Assembly: GCF_947497005.1 (NCBI RefSeq)
Contig: NZ_CANMFF010000016.1
Coordinates: 1 to 64,000 of the forward strand
From: an uncultured Ruegeria sp.
GTDB lineage: Bacteria; Pseudomonadota; Alphaproteobacteria; Rhodobacterales; Rhodobacteraceae
Direction: 5' to 3'
DNA length: 64,000 bases
Shown here: one piece after another, positions 44,117-51,420 of the stretch
Numbering within the stretch: position 1 is the first letter of the stretch
How the letters are laid out: each line of letters begins with the position of its first letter
The notes under the pieces: generated by a model
The model's database searches: none
What the model was told of the DNA's origin: nothing
The model's input: only the letters and a program-made list of their open reading frames with translations
Program-made: the position numbers and the translations under genes

Positions 44117-44476
44117 ATGGCAAACAGCAAAAGAACCCTGTTTCTGAAGCGCCGCCTGCGCGTTCGGAACAAACTTCGCAAGGTCAACGCGGGTCGTCCG
44201 CGCCTGTCCGTACATCGTTCGAACAAGAACATCTCTGTTCAGCTGATCGACGACGTACGTGGCGTGACCCTGGCCTCAGCCTCGAGCCTGGAAAAAGACT
44301 TGGGTATCGTTGGCAAGAACAACGTCGAAGCGGCGGCGAAAGTCGGCGCAGCCATCGCCGAGCGTGCCAAGAAGGCAGGCGTCGAAGAGGCTTATTTCGA
44401 TCGCGGCGGCTTCCTGTTCCACGGCAAAGTGAAGGCTGTCGCCGACGCTGCGCGTGAAGGTGGTTTGAAGATCTAA
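44117..44476 (+). CDS. rplR: 50S ribosomal protein L18
   Basis: A 119-residue protein with RLRVRNKLRKVNAGRPRLSV near the N terminus and the C-terminal YFDRGGFLFHGKVKAVADAA. L18 binds 5S rRNA with L5. The 115-bp gap to rpsE is longer than elsewhere in this unit and carries two GC-rich hairpins (44484-44503 and 44514-44537). Confidence 0.98.
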   Translation: MANSKRTLFLKRRLRVRNKLRKVNAGRPRLSVHRSNKNISVQLIDDVRGVTLASASSLEKDLGIVGKNNVEAAAKVGAAIAERAKKAGVEEAYFDRGGFLFHGKVKAVADAAREGGLKI

Positions 44477-44591
44477 GACTTGCGGGCGGGTTTCGATCCG
44501 CCCCGATGATCCGGGGGCCTTGGCAATGCCGGGGCCCACTTGGATTGAACAAACGACGCCGCAAGCGTCACCAAAGAAAAGGGATGCCAAA

Positions 44592-45161
44592 ATGGCAGAA
44601 CGTGATAACCGCCGGGGCCGTGGTCGTGACCGCGACGAAGCTCCGGAATTCGCAGATCGTCTGGTTGCGATCAACCGTGTGTCGAAAACCGTAAAAGGTG
44701 GTAAGCGCTTTGGCTTCGCCGCTCTGGTGGTTGTCGGCGATCAGAAAGGCCGTGTCGGCTTTGGCAAAGGTAAAGCGAAAGAAGTACCCGAGGCCATCCG
44801 TAAGGCAACCGAACAAGCCAAGCGTCAGATGATCCGCGTGCAGCTGCGCGAAGGTCGGACCTTGCACCACGACATCGAGGGCCGTCACGGCGCCGGTAAA
44901 GTGGTTATGCGCACAGCACCTGAAGGTACCGGTATCATCGCCGGTGGTCCGATGCGTGCCGTGTTCGAAATGCTGGGCGTTAAGGACGTTGTTTCCAAGT
45001 CGCTGGGCTCGCAGAACCCGTACAACATGATCCGTGCCACCATCAACGGCCTGCAGAAAGAGCAGAGCCCGCGTTCGGTCGCACAGCGTCGTGGCAAAAA
45101 GGTTGCCGACATCCTGCCCAAGCGGGAAGAAGCACCGGCTGCTGCTGAAGCAGAAGCATAA
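44592..45161 (+). CDS. rpsE: 30S ribosomal protein S5
   Basis: A 189-residue protein with the double-stranded RNA-binding part (RLVAINRVSKTVKGGKRFGF) and the C-terminal domain around GIIAGGPMRAVFEMLGVKD. S5 controls decoding accuracy. ATG 44592 gives MAERDNRRGRGRDRDE; an in-frame start at 44520 lies among the leader hairpins and does not match the family. Confidence 0.97.
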   Translation: MAERDNRRGRGRDRDEAPEFADRLVAINRVSKTVKGGKRFGFAALVVVGDQKGRVGFGKGKAKEVPEAIRKATEQAKRQMIRVQLREGRTLHHDIEGRHGAGKVVMRTAPEGTGIIAGGPMRAVFEMLGVKDVVSKSLGSQNPYNMIRATINGLQKEQSPRSVAQRRGKKVADILPKREEAPAAAEAEA

Positions 45162-45173
45162 GGAGAGCGACCC

Positions 45174-45362
45174 ATGGCAAAAACCATCGTCGTCAAGCAG
45201 ATCGGCTCACCGATCCGCCGCCCCGCCGAACAACGCGCGACCCTGATCGGTCTGGGCCTGAACAAGATGCACAAAACCCGTGAGCTGGAGGATACTCCTT
45301 CGGTCCGCGGTATGATCCGCAAGATCCCGCATCTGGTAGAGATCGTCGAAGAGCGCGGCTAA
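45174..45362 (+). CDS. rpmD: 50S ribosomal protein L30
   Basis: A 62-residue protein: MAKTIVVKQIGSPIRRPAEQ at the start, then TLIGLGLNKMHKTRELEDTP. L30 is a small large-subunit protein. In most bacteria rplO follows within a few bases. Here a strong terminator closes the unit 26 bp later and rplO is on the far side of the inverted block. Confidence 0.98.
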   Translation: MAKTIVVKQIGSPIRRPAEQRATLIGLGLNKMHKTRELEDTPSVRGMIRKIPHLVEIVEERG

Positions 45363-45387
45363 ACGCAGCCTCTTTGAAGAACTAAGA

Positions 45388-45420
45388 ACGCCTCTGACTT
45401 CGGTCAGGGGCGTTTTTTTT
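45388..45420 (+). terminator. Terminator after rpmD
   Basis: ACGCCTCTGAC pairs with GTCAGGGGCGT around a TTCG tetraloop, followed by eight T. It is one of the strongest terminators in the window and marks the end of the plus-strand ribosomal block. Confidence 0.95.
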
Positions 45421-45588
45421 CGCTTTTTGACCTTCTAAACACCGGGAAACATCACTTTGATCTGACTTCCACACTGCAACTATTGACGGGCGCCAATGGG
45501 TCAACGAGCGCTCTCGTGAGCGTGGTCAGACTAGACTTTTGCAACATCTTGATTAAGCTTTTGAGCGATATAGTCATGAGGTTTGCCG

Positions 45589-46200
45589 ATGACCGATACC
45601 GAGTCCGAACCTGCCGAATCCGAGATTCTCAGAATTGGTGACGAAAAGTATCAAAAAGCTGAAAAGCTAATCCGAACCACGCAAGAGGCTAACGCGGCCA
45701 GCACCTTGAAGCTGGATCGGCATATTACTGTTGCCCGGTCCTATTTCTGGGACGCAAACGGCCGGTCTAACCTATTCTCTCGTCTCTTGGGGATCGACGT
45801 AAAGGGGAAACGAGTAGGTGTCTTTCAAGAAGCCAAGTCATTCACAGTTTTGCTTGACGCGGATGGTGATGAATACGAGGTCGGAGTCTCTGTGCGCCTT
45901 GAGGTCAATGCAGACCGGTTTGAACTAGGGGCGCAGGTTTCAATTCCAAACATCGCTGCTGAAGCACAGCTGGGAAATAGCAAGGCAGAGATGGAGATCA
46001 GTGTGCTAGGCTATTATGGCCCTCTAGGAGACATCTTACCCGCCCCCAAGGCAGTGGATGTCACCAGTTACGCAGAATATCTCGAATCCTTTCGGAAAAT
46101 CCAAAGACTGGTCTTTTCAAAAGAAGGCTCCGAGTTCCACCACCCCATTCCCTTGGGAGAAAGACGCATTGTTCAAGCTGCATCGAGTCTGAACAATTAG
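45589..46200 (+). CDS. Orphan hypothetical protein at the right inversion breakpoint
   Basis: A 203-residue soluble protein starting MTDTESEPAESEILRIGDEK. An acidic/helical N terminus (to about 45) is followed by a region rich in alternating hydrophobic residues (DEYEVGVSVRLEVNADRFEL) and a C-terminal helix. I recognise no domain. ATG 45589 is preceded by ATGAGG; a TTG at 45583 is possible. Base composition is less GC-rich than the ribosomal neighbours. It stands alone between the rpmD terminator and a DUF1127 gene. Confidence 0.65.
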   Translation: MTDTESEPAESEILRIGDEKYQKAEKLIRTTQEANAASTLKLDRHITVARSYFWDANGRSNLFSRLLGIDVKGKRVGVFQEAKSFTVLLDADGDEYEVGVSVRLEVNADRFELGAQVSIPNIAAEAQLGNSKAEMEISVLGYYGPLGDILPAPKAVDVTSYAEYLESFRKIQRLVFSKEGSEFHHPIPLGERRIVQAASSLNN

Positions 46201-46438
46201 TGCCAATTGCGCTCCACTTGAATAAAGCCCTTTTGGTAGGTTTTTGTGATGACTTGCATTTCTGTTTTTGACGCAGAACCGAAAACGTGGCCGCAACGCT
46301 ATTCCCCTAACGCATATCGGCTAGACCGAAACTTCGGTTGTTAGCGATAAACTTCACGCCTATCTCAGCTTTGTCCAAATAAGGAACACACAAGGAAACG
46401 TCAGGGAATTCGCCCTGATTAGAGAAAGGAACATAGAA

Positions 46439-46651
46439 ATGACAACCGCAACACTGACAAATACCGGCTTCAACTTCGGCACACGGATCGCGGACATGAT
46501 CGTACGGATCAAAACGGTGCGTGCACGTGCCGCTGAGTATCAGCGCACCTATTCCGAATTGCAGCACCTGAGCAACCGCGAATTGGATGACATTGGCGTC
46601 CGCCGTTGCGACATCGCGGACATTGCGCACCGGCACGTATACTGCTCGTAA
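46439..46651 (+). CDS. DUF1127 small basic protein
   Basis: A 70-residue protein whose C-terminal half, YSELQHLSNRELDDIGVRR, is the DUF1127 motif (arginine-rich, YjiS-like). Members in Alphaproteobacteria bind RNA and affect stress and phosphate responses. It has AGAAAGGA before the ATG and a hairpin TCAGGG/CCCTGA (46401-46418) directly upstream of that site. A strong terminator follows, so it is a single-gene unit. Confidence 0.88.
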   Translation: MTTATLTNTGFNFGTRIADMIVRIKTVRARAAEYQRTYSELQHLSNRELDDIGVRRCDIADIAHRHVYCS

Positions 46652-46675
46652 CCGCAAATACCGGCAAACCAACTC

Positions 46676-46698
46676 AAAGGCGCCATCCGGCGCCTTTT
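46676..46698 (+). terminator. Terminator after the DUF1127 gene
   Basis: AAAGGCGCC pairs perfectly with GGCGCCTTT around ATCC, followed by TCTGTTTT. Confidence 0.9.
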
Positions 46699-47129
46699 CT
46701 GTTTTCTGAAATAGACTCCCGTCTGGCACACAGGGCTTTCAGGAGCGGCCTGAGGACTAAAACATGTGCGGCATGCCCTCTCCCGGATCCAACCATTTCG
46801 TCGCCCTACGACGCTAAAATCAACGTAATGGTTCGATTGAAGCTGCGAAGCGGCCCTGCAGCACTTGGGAAACACAACGAAGAAACAATCTCGGCAGAAA
46901 CCTGGGCTGCGCCAATGAGTTTTTTCACCACGATCCATAGGACAAGCGCGAGCGTCCTTAAACGCGACACACGACGCGGAATACTACCGTCACCTGAGGA
47001 AGGTTTGATCCAACGACCTGCGGCCTCTCACAGGCGGTTAAGTTCCTTCTCATTTCAACCCGTCCAGCCACAGCCCACCTGAATCGTCCTGGGCAGCATT
47101 CAATCCGGTTCCAGTACCTGAAACGAAAT
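46699..47129. other. Gene-free stretch between DUF1127 and rplW
   Basis: No reading frame here has a plausible start, ribosome-binding site or recognisable product. It is the region where the right inversion breakpoint must lie, but I see no repeat, insertion-sequence end or tRNA. Confidence 0.55.
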
Positions 47130-47159
47130 CGGCCCCGGCGGGTTGAACCGCCGAGGCCG
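47130..47159 (-). terminator. Terminator after rplW
   Basis: CGGCCCCGGCGG pairs with CCGCCGAGGCCG with one mismatch, around a 6-nt loop. On the minus strand it is followed by GATTTCGTTT. It ends the rpsJ-rplC-rplD-rplW unit. Confidence 0.8.
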
Positions 47160-47183
47160 TGAATAGTTGCAGTAAGCGTCGGA

Positions 47184-47480
47184 TCAAAGACCGGTGCTCA
47201 CGTCGATGGTGTTACCCTCTTCCAGGGTCACATATGCTTTTTTGACGTCCTTCCGCTTGCCCAATTGGCCGCGGAACCGCTTGACCTTGCCTTTGGTGAT
47301 GGTGGTGTTCACCGCCTTCACCTTGACGCCAAACAGCGATTCAACCGCTTCTTTGATCTGCGGTTTGTTGCTGTCGATCGCCACTTCAAAGACAATCGCG
47401 CCGTTCTCAGACGCCATGGTCGACTTTTCGGTGATGATCGGCTTGCGGATCACGTCGTAGTGTTCTGCCTTCGCGCTCAT
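47184..47480 (-). CDS. rplW: 50S ribosomal protein L23
   Basis: A 98-residue protein starting MSAKAEHYDVIRKPIITEKS, with KRFRGQLGKRKDVKKAYVTL near the end. L23 is the main docking site for trigger factor and SRP at the tunnel exit. It overlaps rplD by 4 bp. rplB, its normal next neighbour, is over 10 kb away on the other strand; a terminator follows instead. Confidence 0.98.
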   Translation of the reverse strand: MSAKAEHYDVIRKPIITEKSTMASENGAIVFEVAIDSNKPQIKEAVESLFGVKVKAVNTTITKGKVKRFRGQLGKRKDVKKAYVTLEEGNTIDVSTGL

Positions 47481-48094
47481 TTCAGACGAGCCTCCAGTGC
47501 TTCGACAGCCGCTTTGGTGAGCACCAGAGTGTCACGCTTGAGGATGTCATAGACGTTTGCGCCCATCGACGGCAGGATATCCAGACCTTCGATGTTCTTG
47601 GACGCTTTCAGGAACCCTTCGTTCACGGTCGCGCCATCGATAACCAGAGCGCGTTTCCAGCCCAGGTTTGCAACCTGTTTGGCCAGAGCGGCGGTCTTGC
47701 CTTCGGCTTCGGCGTTTTCGATCACAACCAGTTCACCTGCCTTGGCTTTTGCCGACAGAGCGTGGCGCAGGCCAAGCTTGCGGAACTTCTTCGGCAGGTC
47801 ATGACCATGCGAACGCACGACCGGACCTTTGTAGATACCACCACCACGGAAGATCGGCGCGTTACGGTCCCCATGGCGAGCGCCACCGGTGCCCTTCTGG
47901 CGATAGATCTTCTTGGTCGAGTAGCTGGTCTCGCGGCGGGTCTTGACCTTGTGGGTGCCGGCTTGCGCGTTGTTGCGCTGCCAACGGACCACACGGTGCA
48001 GGATGTCCGCACGCGGCTCGAGACCGAACAGGTCTGCGTTCAGCTCGATGTCGCCGGCTTTGCCGCCGTCCAGTTTGATTACATCAAGTTTCAT
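47477..48094 (-). CDS. rplD: 50S ribosomal protein L4
   Basis: A 205-residue protein with the long internal loop RRETSYSTKKIYRQKGTGGA that reaches into the exit tunnel. In E. coli L4 represses the S10 operon by acting on its leader. The leader here has two hairpins before rpsJ, so similar control is possible but only inferred. It overlaps rplC by 4 bp. Confidence 0.98.
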   Translation of the reverse strand: MKLDVIKLDGGKAGDIELNADLFGLEPRADILHRVVRWQRNNAQAGTHKVKTRRETSYSTKKIYRQKGTGGARHGDRNAPIFRGGGIYKGPVVRSHGHDLPKKFRKLGLRHALSAKAKAGELVVIENAEAEGKTAALAKQVANLGWKRALVIDGATVNEGFLKASKNIEGLDILPSMGANVYDILKRDTLVLTKAAVEALEARLK

Positions 48095-48816
48095 GCTTCA
48101 CCACCTTCCGCGGGAGCTTCTTCCGCAGGTGCTTCGGTTGCAGCCGATTTCACAGCAGCCGGGAAAGGCAGGCCTTCCGGTGCTTTCTTCTTCACGGCGT
48201 CCTTGACGGTAACCCAGCCCGACTTCGGTCCAGGAACGGCGCCTTTGATGAACACCAGACCACGGTCGGCATCGGTTTTGACGACTTCCAGGTTCTGGGT
48301 AGTAACACGGGCAGCACCCATGTGACCGGCCATCTTCTTGCCTTTGAACACCTTGCCCGGGTCCTGACACTGACCCGTTGAGCCGTGCGAACGGTGGCTG
48401 ATCGAAACACCGTGCGAGGCGCGCAGACCACCGAAGTTATGGCGCTTCATTGCACCGGCAAAGCCTTTACCGATCGAGGTGCCCGAAACGTCAACCTTCT
48501 GACCTTCCAGGAAGTGTTCTGCCGAAATTTCGGCGCCCACTTCGATCAGGCCGTCAGCAGAGACGCGGAACTCGGCCAGCTTACGCTTGGGCTCGACCTT
48601 GGCAGCGGCGTAGTGACCGCGCATGGCCTTCGAGGTGCGTTTTGCCTTGGCAGCACCAGCACCCAACTGAACGGCGGTGTAGCCGTCTTTGTCATCAGTG
48701 CGCTGTGCAACGACCTGCAGGTTGTCCAGGTGAAGAACGGTCACAGGGATCTGCTTGCCGTCTTCCATGAACAGGCGGGTCATGCCAACTTTTTTTGCGA
48801 TAATACCAGAGCGCAT
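48091..48816 (-). CDS. rplC: 50S ribosomal protein L3
   Basis: A 241-residue protein beginning MRSGIIAKKVGMTRLFMEDG, with the loop motif RASHGVSISHRSHGSTGQCQ that approaches the peptidyl transferase centre. A C-terminal tail rich in Ala, Glu and Gly extends past the E. coli protein. It starts 18 bp after rpsJ. Confidence 0.98.
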   Translation of the reverse strand: MRSGIIAKKVGMTRLFMEDGKQIPVTVLHLDNLQVVAQRTDDKDGYTAVQLGAGAAKAKRTSKAMRGHYAAAKVEPKRKLAEFRVSADGLIEVGAEISAEHFLEGQKVDVSGTSIGKGFAGAMKRHNFGGLRASHGVSISHRSHGSTGQCQDPGKVFKGKKMAGHMGAARVTTQNLEVVKTDADRGLVFIKGAVPGPKSGWVTVKDAVKKKAPEGLPFPAAVKSAATEAPAEEAPAEGGEA

Positions 48817-48834
48817 AATCTATACCCTCCGATC

Positions 48835-49149
48835 TTACGACTGCAGCTTGATCTCGACGTCCACACCAGCAGCGAGGTCGAGCTTCATCAGCGCGTCAAC
48901 GGTCTGGGGGGTCGGATCAACGATGTCCAAGAGACGCTTGTGGGTGCGGATCTCGAACTGGTCGCGGGATTTCTTGTCAACGTGAGGGCCACGGAGAACC
49001 GTGAACTTCTCAATCTTGTTCGGCAGCGGGATCGGGCCGCGCACGTTCGCGCCGGTCCGCTTGGCAGTGTTGACGATCTCTTGCGTGCTGGCATCCAGAA
49101 CGCGATAGTCAAATGCCTTCAGCCGAATACGGATATTTTGGCTTTGCAT
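48835..49149 (-). CDS. rpsJ: 30S ribosomal protein S10
   Basis: A 104-residue protein, MQSQNIRIRLKAFDYRVLDA at the start, with GPIPLPNKIEKFTVLRGPHV. S10 functions in the small subunit and in NusB-dependent antitermination. It begins the truncated S10 operon rpsJ-rplC-rplD-rplW, which has its own promoter rather than continuing from tuf. Confidence 0.98.
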   Translation of the reverse strand: MQSQNIRIRLKAFDYRVLDASTQEIVNTAKRTGANVRGPIPLPNKIEKFTVLRGPHVDKKSRDQFEIRTHKRLLDIVDPTPQTVDALMKLDLAAGVDVEIKLQS

Positions 49150-49222
49150 AATAACAGCCTTTTATCAGGCGTTGAGGTTGAGAGGAGGACAAGCGCGCAT
49201 CGCCAACCCTCATCGAACCCAA

Positions 49223-49244
49223 AAGGCGGGAATCACCCCGCCTT
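49223..49244 (-). promoter_or_regulatory. S10-operon leader hairpin, attenuator-like
   Basis: AAGGCGGG pairs with CCCGCCTT around a 6-nt loop. On the minus strand the stem is followed by TTGGGT after TT. A second stem, AGTTCT/AGAACT (49248-49264), lies just upstream in the transcript. Both are in the predicted rpsJ leader. Confidence 0.5.
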
Positions 49245-49268
49245 GAAGTTCTTAGTGAGAACTCGCGC

Positions 49269-49297
49269 GATCTACAGGGGTTGGTGGGGTTTGGCAA
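49269..49297 (-). promoter_or_regulatory. rpsJ operon promoter
   Basis: On the minus strand TTGCCA (49297-49292), 17 bp, TAGATC (49274-49269). Transcription would start near 49262, about 110 nt before rpsJ. Confidence 0.6.
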
Positions 49298-49423
49298 GGG
49301 GGAAGTCGCCGAGGGTGATATTGAATCTACTCATTCTATTGTACAATCTCTCATTTAGCATTCATCTCAAAGGAAGCCTCAGCTTTCACATTTTGAACTC
49401 GTCTGATTTTGGAGTGACCTTAT

Positions 49424-49888
49424 ATGGACAAAGCGGATAAGATATTAGGTATATTGCAAAAAACTGTTGTAGTTATCGGTGCAATTGCGGCTGCGTGGTA
49501 TGTTTTCGTAAGACAGGATCATTCAATCCACGCAATCTTGAACGTATCCGGTAAAATTCAAGAAGACTGCACGCTGGTTGCACAGATGAAAGTGCAAAAT
49601 CCAAAAGGTGTAATTATCGAACCTGTTAGTTTTTCCATTCAAGCTTACACCTTGGATTATAGAGAGATCGTCGACACGCCGGACAATCAACTCCGGATTT
49701 CAGAACAACTGATAGAAGTGGAGAACATTGCCAAAGTCGGAGAAGACTTTTCTCGCGTCCTTGCTATTAGGCTACCCGAAAGGGTTAGTCGCGAAAAAGC
49801 AATAATGTTGCGAGCACAAATGACCCTTAAAGATAGCAAAATTTATAACGAAGAGACAATTGTAGAGGTTCCGAAATGCGTTTTTTGA
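49424..49888 (+). CDS. Hypothetical single-span membrane protein
   Basis: A 154-residue protein with one N-terminal membrane segment (about residues 11-28, KTVVVIGAIAAAWYVFV) and a 120-residue presumably extracytoplasmic domain of beta-rich character (SFSIQAYTLDYREIVDTP). I do not recognise it. Base composition is clearly AT-richer than the ribosomal genes on both sides, and it runs opposite to them. TTGAAT and TACAAT at 49321 and 49342 (15-bp spacing) may form a weak promoter. It overlaps the lipoprotein gene by 13 bp, so the two are probably a functional pair acquired together. Confidence 0.7.
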   Translation: MDKADKILGILQKTVVVIGAIAAAWYVFVRQDHSIHAILNVSGKIQEDCTLVAQMKVQNPKGVIIEPVSFSIQAYTLDYREIVDTPDNQLRISEQLIEVENIAKVGEDFSRVLAIRLPERVSREKAIMLRAQMTLKDSKIYNEETIVEVPKCVF

Positions 49889-50076
49889 TAGTCATTTTGA
49901 CGGTGGTTAGTACTTTGCCCGGGTGCTCGGCCAAAATTGGTCCAGAATGCGAGGGCCTATCCAGGCACGTTGGTTATGACTTGCCCGTTACTCCGATTGA
50001 ACTGGAGAAAATCCGAGTGCGTGGCTTCACCGAATGCGCCGCATACATTGAGAAAAACTCTTTGGTAAAGACCTAA
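49876..50076 (+). CDS. Small putative lipoprotein
   Basis: A 66-residue protein with a lipoprotein signal: MRFLIVILTVVSTLPGC, the lipobox being LPGC with Cys17. The mature part is about 50 residues, including KIGPECEGLSRHVGYDLP and one further pair of cysteines. It should be anchored to the inner or outer membrane. It overlaps the preceding membrane-protein gene by 13 bp in another frame and is followed by a terminator. No family is recognised. Confidence 0.62.
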   Translation: MRFLIVILTVVSTLPGCSAKIGPECEGLSRHVGYDLPVTPIELEKIRVRGFTECAAYIEKNSLVKT

Positions 50077-50085
50077 ACACAAAAA

Positions 50086-50107
50086 GGCCGCCCCATGTGG
50101 GACGGCC
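50086..50107. terminator. Terminator between tuf and the lipoprotein gene
   Basis: GGCCGCCCC pairs with GGGACGGCC with one mismatch around ATGT. Five T follow on the minus strand (tuf direction) and CTCTTT on the plus strand, so it can serve both convergent units. Confidence 0.88.
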
Positions 50108-50124
50108 CTCTTTAGTTCAACCGA

Positions 50125-50187
50125 GTTGCTTCCGGCAGATTTTCCTTTGGAAAATCGCCTGCCGCAACCAGGCGCGACAAGCGCGCC

Positions 50188-50188
<1 letters not shown>
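50125..50188 (-). ncRNA. Structured tuf 3' untranslated region
   Basis: Two further hairpins lie between the tuf stop codon and its terminator. One pairs AGGCGCG with CGCGCCT (50170-50188) and touches the stop codon. The other is long (50125-50168), with GTTGC/GCAAC, GGCAG/CTGCC and ATTTTCC/GGAAAAT stem segments. A processed 3' RNA is possible, but only the folding is seen. Confidence 0.35.
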
Positions 50189-51363
<1,175 letters not shown>

Positions 51364-51420
51364 GATGGCCTCCTGTCATTGAGAAAGGGAAGAGGTCGAA
51401 CGCCCCTTCCCCGATTTCGC

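Noticed and set aside
46606..47082. Plus-strand frame of 158 codons after the DUF1127 gene
   Set aside because: It begins inside the DUF1127 gene, crosses a clear terminator, has no ribosome-binding site and no recognisable product.
49424..50076. Phage spanin pair (Rz/Rz1-like) because a single-span protein overlaps a small lipoprotein gene
   Set aside because: The membrane protein lacks the long coiled-coil expected of an Rz protein, the lipoprotein is not proline-rich, and no other phage gene is near.
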